A stretch of DNA of 64,000 nucleotides from Helicobacter pylori. GTDB lineage: Bacteria > Campylobacterota > Campylobacteria > Campylobacterales > Helicobacteraceae. The notes beneath the pieces are model-generated. The model saw nothing but the letters and a program-made list of their open reading frames with translations, was not told the origin of the DNA and did not search any database. A program made the translations under genes and the position numbers. Each line of letters opens with the position of its first letter. Within the stretch, counting starts at the first letter, position 1. Where the stretch lies: assembly GCF_001653455.1 (NCBI RefSeq), contig NZ_CP011486.1, positions 186,001 through 250,000 on the forward strand, given 5' to 3'. Below, one piece after another: positions 1 to 12,670 of this stretch.

Positions 1-1218
1 ATTTTTGAGTTGATCTTTGAAGAGTTTAAGCGCCAAAACGAGCATTTAGAAATGATAGCGAGCGAGAATTACACTTTTGCTAGCGTCATGGAGGCTATGG
101 GGAGTATTTTAACGAATAAATACGCTGAAGGCTATCCTAACAAACGCTATTATGGAGGCTGTGAAGTGGTGGATAAAGTAGAAAGCCTGGCCATAGAAAG
201 GGCTAAAAAGCTTTTTAATTGCCAGTTTGCTAACGTGCAAGCGCATTCAGGCTCGCAAGCCAATAACGCTGTCTATCACGCCCTTTTAAAGCCTTATGAC
301 AAAATTTTAGGCATGGATTTAAGCTGTGGGGGGCATTTAACGCATGGCGCTAAAGTGAGTTTGACCGGCAAGCATTACCAGAGCTTTTCTTATGGCGTGG
401 GTTTAGATGGCTATATTGATTATGAAGAAGTTTTAAAAATCGCTCAAAGCGTTAAGCCTCAAATCATTGTGTGCGGGTTTTCAGCTTATCCAAGGGAGAT
501 TGATTTTAAAAAATTTAGAGAAATCGCTGATGTGGTGGGGGCGTTATTATTAGGCGATATAGCCCATGTGGCAGGGCTTGTAGTCGCTGGTGAACATGCC
601 CATCCTTTCCCGCATTGCCATGTGGTTTCAAGCACCACTCATAAGACTTTAAGAGGGCCTAGAGGGGGGCTTATTTTAACCAATGATGAAGAGATAGCGG
701 CTAAGATTGATAAAGCGATCTTTCCAGGGACTCAAGGCGGGCCTTTGATGCATGCAATTGCTGCAAAAGCGGTGGGGTTTAAAGAGAATTTAAAGCCAGA
801 GTTTAAAGCTTATGCGAAGTTGGTGAAATCTAACATGCAAGTTCTCGCTAAAACATTAAAAGAAAAAAACCATAAATTAGTGAGCGATGGCACTTCTAAC
901 CACTTGCTTTTAATGGATTTTTTAAACAAGCCTTATAGCGGGAAAGACGCTGACATTGCATTAGGGAATGCTGGAATCACCGTGAATAAAAACACCATTC
1001 CTGGCGAAACGCGCAGCCCTTTTGTAACGAGCGGGATAAGGATTGGCTCAGCGGCATTGAGTGCAAGGGGCATGGGCGCTAAGGAATTTGAAATCATAGG
1101 GAATAAAATATCAGATATTTTGAATGATATTAATAATGTTAGTTTGCAATTGCATGTGAAAGAAGAATTGAAAGCGATGGCTAATCAATTCCCTGTGTAC
1201 CACCAACCTATTTTTTAA
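1..1218 (+). CDS. glyA: Serine hydroxymethyltransferase, 5' end cut by window
   Basis: PLP enzyme that interconverts serine and glycine and loads one-carbon units onto tetrahydrofolate in the cytosol. The frame is open from base 1, so the gene starts outside the window; about 11 residues are probably missing compared with the usual length near 416. The family signature [13 protein letters not shown] is present, with the PLP-binding lysine codon at 643-645, and the early motif [12 protein letters not shown] is typical of GlyA. The TTG at position 10 is an internal leucine codon, not a start. The next gene follows after 10 bases with its own ribosome site, so the two are probably co-transcribed. 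Confidence 0.97.
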   Translation: MFELIFEEFKRQNEHLEMIASENYTFASVMEAMGSILTNKYAEGYPNKRYYGGCEVVDKVESLAIERAKKLFNCQFANVQAHSGSQANNAVYHALLKPYDKILGMDLSCGGHLTHGAKVSLTGKHYQSFSYGVGLDGYIDYEEVLKIAQSVKPQIIVCGFSAYPREIDFKKFREIADVVGALLLGDIAHVAGLVVAGEHAHPFPHCHVVSSTTHKTLRGPRGGLILTNDEEIAAKIDKAIFPGTQGGPLMHAIAAKAVGFKENLKPEFKAYAKLVKSNMQVLAKTLKEKNHKLVSDGTSNHLLLMDFLNKPYSGKDADIALGNAGITVNKNTIPGETRSPFVTSGIRIGSAALSARGMGAKEFEIIGNKISDILNDINNVSLQLHVKEELKAMANQFPVYHQPIF

Positions 1219-1228
1219 GGAAGTCAAG

Positions 1229-1771
1229 ATGACAGAAATGGAATTAAAACTTATTAAGATAGATACAAGCCATTATTTTGAAAAAAAACCGGGTCTAGGG
1301 GAGAGAGTGGATTATGCGGGGCGTTGCTATTACAATAAATTCCAAAGAGTCAATGCCATGCTCACAAGCGCGCTCATTCAAAAACATTTAAAAAGGGAAA
1401 TAGAAATCGCACACAATCTCATCTTGCGTAACGATAAAGTGGAAAATATTGTGTTTGATTATAATGGGAGGAATCCGGAGCGGTTTTATCATAAGGCGCA
1501 GTTATTGCTTCGTGAGGAAGGTTTTATGAATTTTACCGCTTATAACACCAAAACGCCTGGGCATTTGCATTTGTATGTGCATAAGGGGCATACGGAATTG
1601 GGCGAGGGCGAAAGGCTGGTTAAAACCTTGTCTATGAAGCTGGCGCAAGGGTTGCCTAAAGAATGGAGAATATTCCCAAGCAACGAATGGCCTAAGGAAT
1701 TTAATATTTTAGCTTTACCTTATGAAGTGTTTGCAAAAGAGCGAGGAAGCTCTTGGGCGAAGCATTTATAA
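1229..1771 (+). CDS. DUF1882 family protein (HP0184-like)
   Basis: Epsilonproteobacterial protein of 180 residues with no assigned biochemical role. The ATG is preceded by AAGGAAGTCAAG, a good ribosome site, and lies just after the glyA stop. The sequence is soluble-looking, rich in charged and aromatic residues, with no signal peptide or membrane segment. It contains a stretch around [19 protein letters not shown] resembling a small nucleic-acid or nucleotide-binding fold, but I cannot assign a function. It sits in a glyA-HP0184-HP0185 run that is conserved in H. pylori. Family assignment is from recall of the H. pylori gene order and sequence. Confidence 0.85.
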   Translation: MTEMELKLIKIDTSHYFEKKPGLGERVDYAGRCYYNKFQRVNAMLTSALIQKHLKREIEIAHNLILRNDKVENIVFDYNGRNPERFYHKAQLLLREEGFMNFTAYNTKTPGHLHLYVHKGHTELGEGERLVKTLSMKLAQGLPKEWRIFPSNEWPKEFNILALPYEVFAKERGSSWAKHL

Positions 1772-1792
1772 CAATTTTTGAAAGGATTTTTG

Positions 1793-2605
1793 ATGTCAGA
1801 AAAAGAAAGATTGGATGAAGTGATCTTAGAAGAAGAGAATAATGGGGGCGGCACTAAAAAAGTGTTTTTGATTGTGGCGATAGCTATTATCATTTTAGCG
1901 GTGCTTTTAATGGTGTTTTGGAAAAGCACGAGAGTCGCTCCTAAAGAGACTTTTTTACAAACCGATAGTGGGATGCAAAAAATAGGCAACACGAAAGATG
2001 AGAAAAAAGACGATAGTTTTGAAGGCTTGGAGATGGAGCCTTCCAAACAAGAATCCACGCTAGACAAAGTGGTGGATAATGTTAAGAAACAAGAAAATGA
2101 AACTTCTAGCATGCCCGTTCAAACCGATCAAACTCAAACAGAGATGAAAACAACAGAAGAAACGCAAGAAGCTAAAAAAGAATTAAAAGTTGTTGAACGC
2201 GCTCCTATGGTGGCTCAAAAAGAATCTCAAGCTGCGAATAAAAAAGAAACCCCCCATAAAAAGCCTAAAGTAACGCCTAAAGATAAAGAAGCCAGTAAAG
2301 ATAAAGCTAAACATATAGCTAAAAAAGAGCCTAAAGTCAAAAAAGAAGCCCATAAAGAAGTTTCCAAAAAGACTGATTCTAAAACCAATCTTACTAAAGG
2401 GCATTATTTGCAAGTGGGGGTTTTTGCACACACGCCCAACAAAGCCTTTTTGCAAGAATTTAACCAATTCCCCCATAAAATTGAAGACAGAGGGGCCACT
2501 AAACGCTACCTTATAGGCCCTTATAAAAGCAAGCAAGAAGCCTTAATGCATGCAGAAGAAGTCAGTAAGAAGATGACTAAGCCTGTTGTGGTAGAATTGC
2601 GTTAA
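1793..2605 (+). CDS. Membrane-anchored SPOR-domain protein
   Basis: Predicted inner-membrane protein with a periplasmic peptidoglycan-binding tail, 270 residues. I chose the ATG at 1793 because AAAGGA lies 6 bases upstream; a TTG at 1778 is in frame but has no ribosome site. Order of parts: short acidic cytoplasmic N-terminus, one membrane helix at about residues 23-44 (VFLIVAIAIIILAVLLMVFW), a long Lys/Glu/Thr-rich low-complexity linker, and a C-terminal SPOR-like domain from about residue 195 (GHYLQVGVFAHTPNKAFL). SPOR domains bind glycan strands lacking stem peptides at division sites, so a role in cell division or wall remodelling is likely by family. The gene ends just before a hairpin. 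Confidence 0.85.
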   Translation: MSEKERLDEVILEEENNGGGTKKVFLIVAIAIIILAVLLMVFWKSTRVAPKETFLQTDSGMQKIGNTKDEKKDDSFEGLEMEPSKQESTLDKVVDNVKKQENETSSMPVQTDQTQTEMKTTEETQEAKKELKVVERAPMVAQKESQAANKKETPHKKPKVTPKDKEASKDKAKHIAKKEPKVKKEAHKEVSKKTDSKTNLTKGHYLQVGVFAHTPNKAFLQEFNQFPHKIEDRGATKRYLIGPYKSKQEALMHAEEVSKKMTKPVVVELR

Positions 2606-2615
2606 AGGCTTTGAC

Positions 2616-2651
2616 AAGCTAAAAGAGCCATTCTCTTTTAGGCTTATTTCT
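2616..2651 (+). terminator. Hairpin after the SPOR-domain gene
   Basis: AAGC-T-AAAAGAG pairs with CTCTTTT-A-GGCTT around a 5-base loop and is followed by a T-rich stretch (ATTTCTTTT). The position 10 bases after the stop suits a Rho-independent terminator closing the glyA-HP0184-HP0185 run. Stem is imperfect by one bulged base. Confidence 0.5.
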
Positions 2652-2659
2652 TTTAAACT

Positions 2660-3647
2660 CCCCAGTCTTTTTGCAAAGAAATTTCTCATTACCGCTATCT
2701 CCCTAAAATAGGCGTTCAAAACTGATACTACTTATACTATAGAAACACAGGCGGACTGACTAACGATGAACTGCTTAACATGGGCGAAGCGATGAAGAAT
2801 GGGAGCGTGGCATTAGATAGTTTTAAAAAGCTTGAAAACGACTTTAGGTATGCTTACGAGTGGGAGAATAACGGCGTAAAGCTTAGTAATAGATGATTTA
2901 AATAGTGGGAATAAGATTTTTGATTTTTATAGCGGTAGGAATTTTATAGATTTTAAGGGTGCTAGTCGACACTCTGGGATCACCCTTAACGCTAGCAAGA
3001 ACGCCAACGAGAAAATCATAAATGAAAAACCATTAACAAGTCAAGAGTCTCTGATTTTAGCGGAGCAGTTTATTTGTGGAATATAACAATAAGTTAGTAG
3101 GATTTTAAATAACACATGGGACAATAAAGAATTAGATAATCACTGGGTAGTAAGCAGTTATGAGTTGAAAAATACAACAGAGAAGCCAACGATTATTCCT
3201 ACTCCGCAAGCAATAACAAAAGAAAAGGCATTTAATTCTTTAAACTCTGTTAAACCTAATCCTATACAAAAAGAATTAAAAAGTCAAGAGCCTTTATCCC
3301 CCCTAGAGCAAGCGAACGCTGAAAAGCTTCTTAAATTAGAAAGTGAAAGGTTAGCAAGCGAACAAGAATTTTTAAAAGCTAAAGAACAAGAAACCAAGCG
3401 TAAAGAAGCGTTAAAACGAAAATTAGAACACGAGAGGGGCAATGCGGGTAATATTGAAAGCAACACTAAAATAGAAGTAGGATCTGATATACCCACACAG
3501 ATACAAGAGCAACTACCCAAGAGCCGAGTCCGGTTGAATGAAAGAGAGATTTACGATCTAGATTATGCGATCGTGAATGCAAAAGACTTGAAACCAAATG
3601 ATGAAAATAAACTAATGCTAAAAAACAATAAACAAACAAAACGATAA
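2660..3647 (+). pseudogene. Decayed fragment of a large mobile-element protein
   Basis: Four successive open pieces join into one protein if small lesions are repaired. Frame 2 reads HYRYLPKIGVQN, a TGA at 2723, then YYRNTGGLTNDELLNMGEAM to a stop at 2894. A shift near 2885 continues as VIDDLNSGNKIFDFYSGRNF to a stop at 3084. An extra T near 3073 gives VEYNNKLVGF to a stop at 3106, and a missing T near 3104 leads into the last open piece ending at 3647. That end reads LNEREIYDLDYAIVNAKDLK, which I recall as the beginning of a ParB/DdrB-like domain in the very large helicase/methylase proteins of H. pylori integrating elements (tfs4 type). Identification is from recall; the frameshifts are read directly. 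Nothing here is likely to be functional. Confidence 0.7.
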
Positions 3648-3982
3648 AGATAGTTTAGTTTATATAGCAATTAAACATCAGTTAAAAGCTTTGAAGTGCT
3701 AGACATGCTTATAAAGCTAATGTATTTTGAAACTATAACATAAAAGAATGGACAAGGAATGAGACACCAGCACAATAATAGCAGTGAAAATGCATCAAAT
3801 CATAAGAAAATATTAAGCGGAATATTTAAAAAAGTCTCACCTTGATTATACACAAGCCCTTTCGTCTTATGTGTTAGGGTCTCTTGGCACACTTAAAGTG
3901 TTTTTAGCATGGGATAAAAACTCAGTTTCTAAACCATTTTGTAATAATCACACAAAAGAATCAACAAGTCAAGGAGTGAAGC

Positions 3983-4057
3983 ATGAAAATCAATCAAAAC
4001 ACAAAAGCGAAGAGCGCTACAAAAAACAAGCTAAAAAGTCATTTATGGGTTTTTTAA
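3983..4057 (+). CDS. Short ORF, 24 residues, with strong ribosome site
   Basis: ATG preceded by AAGGAG with 6 bases spacing, encoding the basic peptide MKINQNTKAKSATKNKLKSH plus LWVF. It ends inside a T6 run (4050-4055). If the run had seven Ts the frame would continue as LKLAIIKALKKKQSKRVLTC, a 44-residue peptide with a hydrophobic/basic tail. It overlaps the decayed ORF in another frame, so it may be a remnant rather than a gene. No known family recognised; I do not claim it is one of the AapA toxins. Confidence 0.35.
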   Translation: MKINQNTKAKSATKNKLKSHLWVF

Positions 4058-4064
4058 AATTAGC

Positions 4065-4070
4065 TATAAT
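4065..4070 (+). promoter_or_regulatory. -10 box for the UPF0114 gene
   Basis: Perfect TATAAT 39 bases upstream of the ATG at 4110, within an AT-rich stretch. No convincing -35 element, as is usual for the H. pylori housekeeping sigma factor. Confidence 0.55.
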
Positions 4071-4109
4071 CAAAGCTTTAAAAAAGAAACAATCAAAAAG
4101 AGTTTTAAC

Positions 4110-4643
4110 ATGTTAGAAAAATTGATTGAAAGAGTGTTGTTTGCCACTCGTTGGTTGCTAGCCCCTTTATGCATTGCCATGTCATTAGTGTTAGTGGTTT
4201 TAGGCTATGTGTTCATGAAAGAGTTGTGGCACATGCTCAGCCATTTAAACACGATCAGCGAAACGGATTTGGTTTTATCGGCCTTGGGTTTGGTGGATTT
4301 GTTGTTTATGGCCGGGCTTGTTTTAATGGTGTTGCTCGCCAGCTATGAAAGCTTTGTTTCTAAACTAGACAAGGTAGATGCTAGCGAAATCACTTGGCTA
4401 AAGCATACGGATTTCAACGCTTTAAAATTAAAGGTTTCGCTCTCCATTGTAGCCATTTCGGCGATTTTCTTGCTCAAACGCTACATGAGTTTAGAAGATG
4501 TTTTATCCAGCATTCCTAAGGACACGCCCTTATCGCATAACCCCATTTTTTGGCAAGTCGTGATCCACTTGGTGTTTGTGTGTTCAGCGCTCTTAGCCGC
4601 CGTTACGAATAATATCGCTTTTTTGCAAAACAAAGGGCATTAA
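4110..4643 (+). CDS. UPF0114 family inner-membrane protein
   Basis: Integral membrane protein of 177 residues related to E. coli YqhA (UPF0114); molecular function unknown. Four hydrophobic segments are visible: about residues 14-34 (APLCIAMSLVLVVLGYVFM), 53-75, 107-121 and 148-167. The N-terminal pattern (ERVLFATRWLLAPLCIAMSL) is the family hallmark. It has its own TATAAT box and its stop lies 6 bases from the end of the convergent phospholipase-D-family gene, so the two transcription units collide here. Corresponds to HP0189 by gene order. Confidence 0.85.
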   Translation: MLEKLIERVLFATRWLLAPLCIAMSLVLVVLGYVFMKELWHMLSHLNTISETDLVLSALGLVDLLFMAGLVLMVLLASYESFVSKLDKVDASEITWLKHTDFNALKLKVSLSIVAISAIFLLKRYMSLEDVLSSIPKDTPLSHNPIFWQVVIHLVFVCSALLAAVTNNIAFLQNKGH

Positions 4644-4649
4644 AAGGGT

Positions 4650-6158
4650 TTAAAGTTCTCTTTCAGGAAGGACTTTAGACCATTCTTTAATCAAGCGCAA
4701 AAAAAAGGAAGTGTCAGGCGAATTTTTTTCGTGGATTAAAATACCTTCTTCTACTGCTTCCCAAATCACTCTGTGCCGATACAAAACCAAATGCCATGAT
4801 TGTTGGGCATGATCTTTGAGCGACAAACGCACTCTTTTAGCAAAAGATGGGTTGTCAAACAAGACCGCGCTTTCAGTGTTGATATAGGCAGAGCGCGGAT
4901 CAATATTAAAACTCCCTAGAAGCGTCAAATTGTCATCAAAAACGATCGTCTTGCCGTGTAAGGAATGTTTGGTGCTAAAGCGCCCTTTAATCTGGCGGTT
5001 GAAAAAATCGTTTCGTATTTCATAGACATTCGCTCCCATTCGCACTAATTTATTACGATACCTTTCCCACGCCCCATAGACCACGATAGCGTCCGTTGAT
5101 GAAAGGGAATTAGTAAGAATATTCAATTCAATCCCCTTAGCAATTTGATTTTTAAAGATTTTCATCATCTTTTTGCCTGGAATAAAATACGACGAAGCGA
5201 TAAAAACGGAGTCTTTGGCGTTTTTAAGGGCTTTTTCAAAAGCGGTTTTGATGGGCGAATACAAGGGCGTGTCAATTTTTTTAGGCGAATCGGCTAAAAA
5301 ATCTGCATTCCCATAATAAATAGGGTATTGGTATTTTTGAAAGCGTTCTATAAAGTCATTGACTTTTTTTTCAAACTCATTAATATCTTCAGCACTGATA
5401 GGGATTTTTTCATGGAGTTTAGCGATTTCTTTGGCGTTGTTTTTGAGTCTTTTATGGGTTCTTAACAATGAAACAGGAATGGAGCGGTGGAATTTCCAAT
5501 AATTTTCAAAACTTTCTTTAGCCTTTGAGGCAACCCCCCCAAAAAACAAAGCGTCTAAATCTAAAAAATTCGTTTCTAAATCGTTATCAAAATAATTGTC
5601 CCCAATATTGCGCCCCCCTATAATGACAGCGAAATTATCCACGATAAAAAGCTTGTTGTGCATGCGTTTTTTAATGCGTTCATAGTCTGCGAGCATTTCA
5701 AAATAGCGCAAGCCTTTATTGCGGATATAGTAGGGGTTAAAAATTTTCACTTCAATGTTTTTGTGGAAATTTAAAAGCATAATATCTGAAAAATCTGAAT
5801 CTAACCCGTTGTCATCTAAAAGGATGCGCACTTTTACCCCACGATTAGCCGCATTTAAAAGTTCTTTAGCGATCACTTGAGAAGAAAGATCGTTCTTATA
5901 GATATAAGTTTGCATGTCAATGCTTTTTTGGCTCATTCTAATAAGGCCCACTCTATGCAACAAAGCGTCAAAGCCATCTTCTAAAAGAATGGCCGCACTA
6001 TAGTTAGGGCGCTCTTTTAGATTTTTGGCATACAAACTCCCAATGGTGGTGGTGTAAGGGTCATAAGAGATAGGGGGGTTTGAAATGGGAGTTTTATAAA
6101 CTAGCCCAAAACACCCACTAAAAAAAAAGACGCTTAAAAGAACTAAAAAGATTTTCAA
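4650..6158 (-). CDS. Cardiolipin synthase-like phospholipase D family lipoprotein
   Basis: Protein of 502 residues with two HKD motifs of the phospholipase D superfamily: H167-x-K169-x4-D174 (MHNKLFIVD) and H401-x-K403-x4-D408 (LHGKTIVFDD), each followed by a GG/GS-N element. Such proteins join phosphatidyl groups to make cardiolipin, and the ClsC branch resembles this one in lacking two N-terminal membrane helices. Instead there is a lipoprotein signal peptide with lipobox FFSGC (Cys16), so it is probably tethered in the envelope. The signal codons include an A9 run on the plus strand (about 6120-6128), a possible slippage site. Downstream of the frd operon on the same strand, 19 bases after frdB. 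Confidence 0.88.
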   Translation of the reverse strand: MKIFLVLLSVFFFSGCFGLVYKTPISNPPISYDPYTTTIGSLYAKNLKERPNYSAAILLEDGFDALLHRVGLIRMSQKSIDMQTYIYKNDLSSQVIAKELLNAANRGVKVRILLDDNGLDSDFSDIMLLNFHKNIEVKIFNPYYIRNKGLRYFEMLADYERIKKRMHNKLFIVDNFAVIIGGRNIGDNYFDNDLETNFLDLDALFFGGVASKAKESFENYWKFHRSIPVSLLRTHKRLKNNAKEIAKLHEKIPISAEDINEFEKKVNDFIERFQKYQYPIYYGNADFLADSPKKIDTPLYSPIKTAFEKALKNAKDSVFIASSYFIPGKKMMKIFKNQIAKGIELNILTNSLSSTDAIVVYGAWERYRNKLVRMGANVYEIRNDFFNRQIKGRFSTKHSLHGKTIVFDDNLTLLGSFNIDPRSAYINTESAVLFDNPSFAKRVRLSLKDHAQQSWHLVLYRHRVIWEAVEEGILIHEKNSPDTSFFLRLIKEWSKVLPEREL

Positions 6159-6177
6159 AAACGACCCACTAAAAAAA

Positions 6178-9052
<2,875 letters not shown>

Positions 9053-9061
9053 TTTCTACCC

Positions 9062-9829
9062 TTATTCTTTGTGGAATTTCCCATCAGCTTCTATGGCTTC
9101 TTGCATGGTTTTAATGCCATTATCTTTGTTTTCCAAACCTTTTTTGATATAAGCCCCATAGGTGCAAAGCCCTAAAACAATAAAAAACACGCTCATCGCC
9201 CATTTGATTTTCCTTAAGCCTTGAATGCTGATGTTTTTAAACCACCCCCATTTAATCGCTAAACGATACAACCCAATAGAGCCATGCAATTCTACGGCAA
9301 ACAATAAGAAAATATACAAAAGCCAAAAGTTTTGCGTGACAAAACGATAGCTTGAGCCATGAGGCCCGATGCTTTCAGGCTCTGTGAGCATGACAAACAG
9401 GTGGATACTCGCTAAGAAAAACATCGCAAACCCCGTGAAAGCTTGGATAAACCACAAACTCGTATCGCCATGCTTCATCAAATGCTTATGGGTTTTAAAA
9501 ACCTTGTATTGCCTGTAATTGATAGGGAATTTCCTTAACGCCAAAAACGCATGCACCACTAAAATAAGAATGATCCCTGCTGCAACCACGCTTACAATCG
9601 CTGGTTCGCCCGCTTTTAAAAACAAGCTCCCTTCAAAAAATTTCGCCACTTTATACATGGCTTCATCGCTAATTAAGATGCTTGAAACTAAAAACATGTG
9701 CACTATCATAAAGAGCGCTAAAATCAAGCCCGTAGTGCTTTGTAAAAAATCCAGCTTCGCATAAATACCGCTCTTTTTAAGCCCTTTGCTAGCGCCATAA
9801 TAACCCTCTATAATCTCTTCTTGTTGCAT
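9062..9829 (-). CDS. frdC: Fumarate reductase cytochrome b subunit
   Basis: Diheme membrane anchor that oxidises menaquinol and feeds electrons to FrdB, 255 residues. I place the start at the ATG at 9829 (MQQEEIIEGYYGAS) because AGGAG lies just upstream; an upstream TTG at 9853 would add eight residues including that ribosome site. Five hydrophobic segments are visible, with histidines in or near them at the expected heme-ligand places (for example IVHMFLVSS, LVVHAFLAL, SIHLFVML and VELHGSIGL), as in the Wolinella enzyme. First gene of the minus-strand frdCAB operon. Confidence 0.96.
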   Translation of the reverse strand: MQQEEIIEGYYGASKGLKKSGIYAKLDFLQSTTGLILALFMIVHMFLVSSILISDEAMYKVAKFFEGSLFLKAGEPAIVSVVAAGIILILVVHAFLALRKFPINYRQYKVFKTHKHLMKHGDTSLWFIQAFTGFAMFFLASIHLFVMLTEPESIGPHGSSYRFVTQNFWLLYIFLLFAVELHGSIGLYRLAIKWGWFKNISIQGLRKIKWAMSVFFIVLGLCTYGAYIKKGLENKDNGIKTMQEAIEADGKFHKE

Positions 9830-10000
9830 AAAAATTGCTCCTAAAAAACTCAAATTTTAATTCAACAGCATTGAATAAAAACACTGCTTTAATTTTACTA
9901 CATTTGAAATAACTTTTCTTATAAACAGATCTTAAATTGAGAAAAAAATTAAATTCAAGGGGTCTATTGTTTAAAATTTACATTTTTTAAACGCTTTGGG

Positions 10001-10006
10001 TATAAT
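10001..10006 (+). promoter_or_regulatory. -10 box for tpiA
   Basis: TATAAT within GGGTATAATAAGAG, 37 bases before the tpiA ATG. The 200-base gap to frdC is AT-rich and must also hold the divergent frd promoter, for which I see only the weak candidate ATTTTA at 9892-9897 (TAAAAT on the minus strand). Confidence 0.55.
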
Positions 10007-10042
10007 AAGAGCCAGTTACCACCTATAAAATAAGGATCTTTG

Positions 10043-10747
10043 ATGACAAAAATTGCAATGGCTAATTTTAAATCCGCTATGCCTATTTTTAAAAGCCATG
10101 CGTATTTGAAAGAATTGGAAAAAACTTTAAAGCCGCAGCATTGTGATAGAGTGTTTGTATTCCCTGATTTTTTGGGATTATTGCCTAATGCGTTTTTGCA
10201 TTTCACTTTAGGGGCGCAAAACGCTTACCCTAAAGATTGTGGGGCTTTTACGGGTGAAATCACTTCAAAGCATTTAGAGGAACTCAAAATCAACACGCTT
10301 TTAATAGGGCATAGCGAGAGGCGAACGCTTTTAAAGGAAAGCCCTAGCTTTTTGAAAGAAAAGTTTGATTTTTTTAAAGATAAAAATTTTAAAATCATCT
10401 ATTGTATTGGCGAAGATTTAAAGACCAGAGAAAAGGGTTTAGCGGCTGTAAAAGAATTTTTAAATGAGCAGTTAGAAAACATTGATCTTAGTTATCATAA
10501 TTTAATCGTGGCTTATGAACCTATTTGGGCGATTGGCACAAAAAAAAGCGCTTCTTTAGAAGATATTTATCTCACGCATGGTTTTTTAAAGCAAATTTTA
10601 AATCAAAAAACGCCTTTATTGTATGGGGGGAGCGTGAACACACAAAACGCCAAAGAAATTTTAGGGATTGATAGCGTGGATGGTTTATTGGTTGGGAGTG
10701 CGTCTTTGGAATTAGAAAATTTTAAAACAATCATTTCATTTTTATAA
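10043..10747 (+). CDS. tpiA: Triosephosphate isomerase
   Basis: Glycolytic and gluconeogenic enzyme interconverting dihydroxyacetone phosphate and glyceraldehyde 3-phosphate, 234 residues, which is the usual H. pylori length and shorter than the 250 of most bacteria. Visible signatures: the substrate lysine in MANFKSAMP, the electrophile region IGHSERR, the catalytic glutamate in [11 protein letters not shown], and the phosphate loop LYGGSVN. Start chosen at the ATG at 10043 with AAGGA upstream. Followed after 9 bases by fabI, so the two form the head of a plus-strand operon. Confidence 0.96.
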   Translation: MTKIAMANFKSAMPIFKSHAYLKELEKTLKPQHCDRVFVFPDFLGLLPNAFLHFTLGAQNAYPKDCGAFTGEITSKHLEELKINTLLIGHSERRTLLKESPSFLKEKFDFFKDKNFKIIYCIGEDLKTREKGLAAVKEFLNEQLENIDLSYHNLIVAYEPIWAIGTKKSASLEDIYLTHGFLKQILNQKTPLLYGGSVNTQNAKEILGIDSVDGLLVGSASLELENFKTIISFL

Positions 10748-11584
<837 letters not shown>

Positions 11585-11595
11585 AGGGGGTATTG

Positions 11596-12606
11596 ATGAA
11601 ATTAAGCGAATTGTTAAACGCCTATTCTATTGAAACGGAATTTTCAAACGATTTTGAAGTGCATGCATTAGCGGAATTGGACAAAGCAACGCCCAATGAT
11701 ATTAGCTATATTGATCAAGCGCGCTACCTTAAATTTTTAAAGGATTCAAAAGCTGGGGCGGTGTTTATCCGTAAAAAAGAATCTTCTAAAGTACCTAAAC
11801 GCATGCAAGCTTTAGTTGTGGATAACCCTCATTTGGCTTTCGCTAAAGCTTCGCATGCCTTTAAAATCCCTTTTTTTAAAAATCCAGAAAGCGTTAGCGA
11901 GCCTAAACATTTTGAAAAAGTAACGATCATGCCCAATGTTATTATTGGAGAGGGCGTAGAAATTGGCGAAAACTCTTTGATTTATCCGGGCGTGGTGATC
12001 GCTGATGGGGTCAAAATCGGTAAAAATTGCGTTTTATACCCTCGGGTCATTTTGTATCAAAACACGATTTTAGAAGATAATGTGATTATCCATGCAGGCA
12101 GTGTGATTGGGGGTGATGGCTTTGGTTATGCACACACCGCTTTAGGAGAGCATGTCAAAATTGAGCATGTGGGGATTGTTAGGATTCAAAAAAATGTAGA
12201 AATTGGCGCTAACACGGCGATTGATAGGGCGGTGTTTGGGGAGACTTTGATTAAAGAGGGCGTTAAGATTGATAACCTAGTTCAAATCGGGCATAATTGC
12301 GTTTTAGGTGAACACAGCATCGTTGTTTCTCAAGTGGGCTTGAGTGGCTCTACAACCACAGGCCGTAATGTGGTTTTTGGTGGGCAAGTGGGCATTGGGG
12401 GGCATTTGCATGTGGGCGAATTCACTCAAATTGGAGGCAAAAGCGCGGTGGGGAAAGACTTGCCCCCTAACACCAATTTTGCCGGAGCGATCCCTGCTAT
12501 GGAAATCCATGAGTGGCACCATTTCCTAGCTCATTTAAGAACGAATTTCAGGAAACAGCAAAAAACGAGTTTGTTGCAAAAAGCTAAAGGGTTTTTTAAG
12601 TCTTAA
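11596..12606 (+). CDS. lpxD: UDP-3-O-(3-hydroxyacyl)glucosamine N-acyltransferase
   Basis: Third step of lipid A synthesis: adds a 3-hydroxyacyl chain to the amino group of UDP-3-O-acylglucosamine. The 336-residue protein has an N-terminal uridine-binding domain and then a left-handed beta-helix of hexapeptide repeats (NVIIGEGVEIGENSLIYPGV and similar) from about residue 110 to 300. The acyl-transfer histidine is in GGDGFGYAH, with further conserved histidines in the coils. A C-terminal helical tail (HEWHHFLAHLRTNFRKQQ) matches the family. ATG at 11596 follows AAAGGGGG; only 11 bases separate it from fabI. Confidence 0.96.
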   Translation: MKLSELLNAYSIETEFSNDFEVHALAELDKATPNDISYIDQARYLKFLKDSKAGAVFIRKKESSKVPKRMQALVVDNPHLAFAKASHAFKIPFFKNPESVSEPKHFEKVTIMPNVIIGEGVEIGENSLIYPGVVIADGVKIGKNCVLYPRVILYQNTILEDNVIIHAGSVIGGDGFGYAHTALGEHVKIEHVGIVRIQKNVEIGANTAIDRAVFGETLIKEGVKIDNLVQIGHNCVLGEHSIVVSQVGLSGSTTTGRNVVFGGQVGIGGHLHVGEFTQIGGKSAVGKDLPPNTNFAGAIPAMEIHEWHHFLAHLRTNFRKQQKTSLLQKAKGFFKS

Positions 12607-12620
12607 AGAATGAAATAAGC

Positions 12621-12626
12621 TATAAT
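12621..12626 (+). promoter_or_regulatory. -10 box for metK
   Basis: TATAAT in AAGCTATAATTAGCC, 45 bases before the metK ATG, so metK probably has its own promoter despite the short gap after lpxD. Confidence 0.55.
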
Positions 12627-12670
12627 TAGCCCGTTTTGAATACGAACGATGATTTTAATAAGGACAATCA

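Larger units (their letters stand above)
3648..4116 (+). pseudogene. Second decayed fragment, unidentified
   Basis: Gene-poor stretch of about 460 bases after the mobile-element remnant. A short open piece (MRHQHNNSSENASNHKKILS..., start 3759) stops near 3844, and another frame carries DYTQALSSYVLGSLGTLKVF and runs on to 4116, overlapping the start of the next gene. The two pieces look like one frameshifted coding sequence. I cannot name the parent protein; the continuous loss of reading frame next to the mobile-element remnant suggests the same origin. The stretch also contains a short ORF with a strong ribosome site (listed separately) and the promoter of the following gene. Confidence 0.4.
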
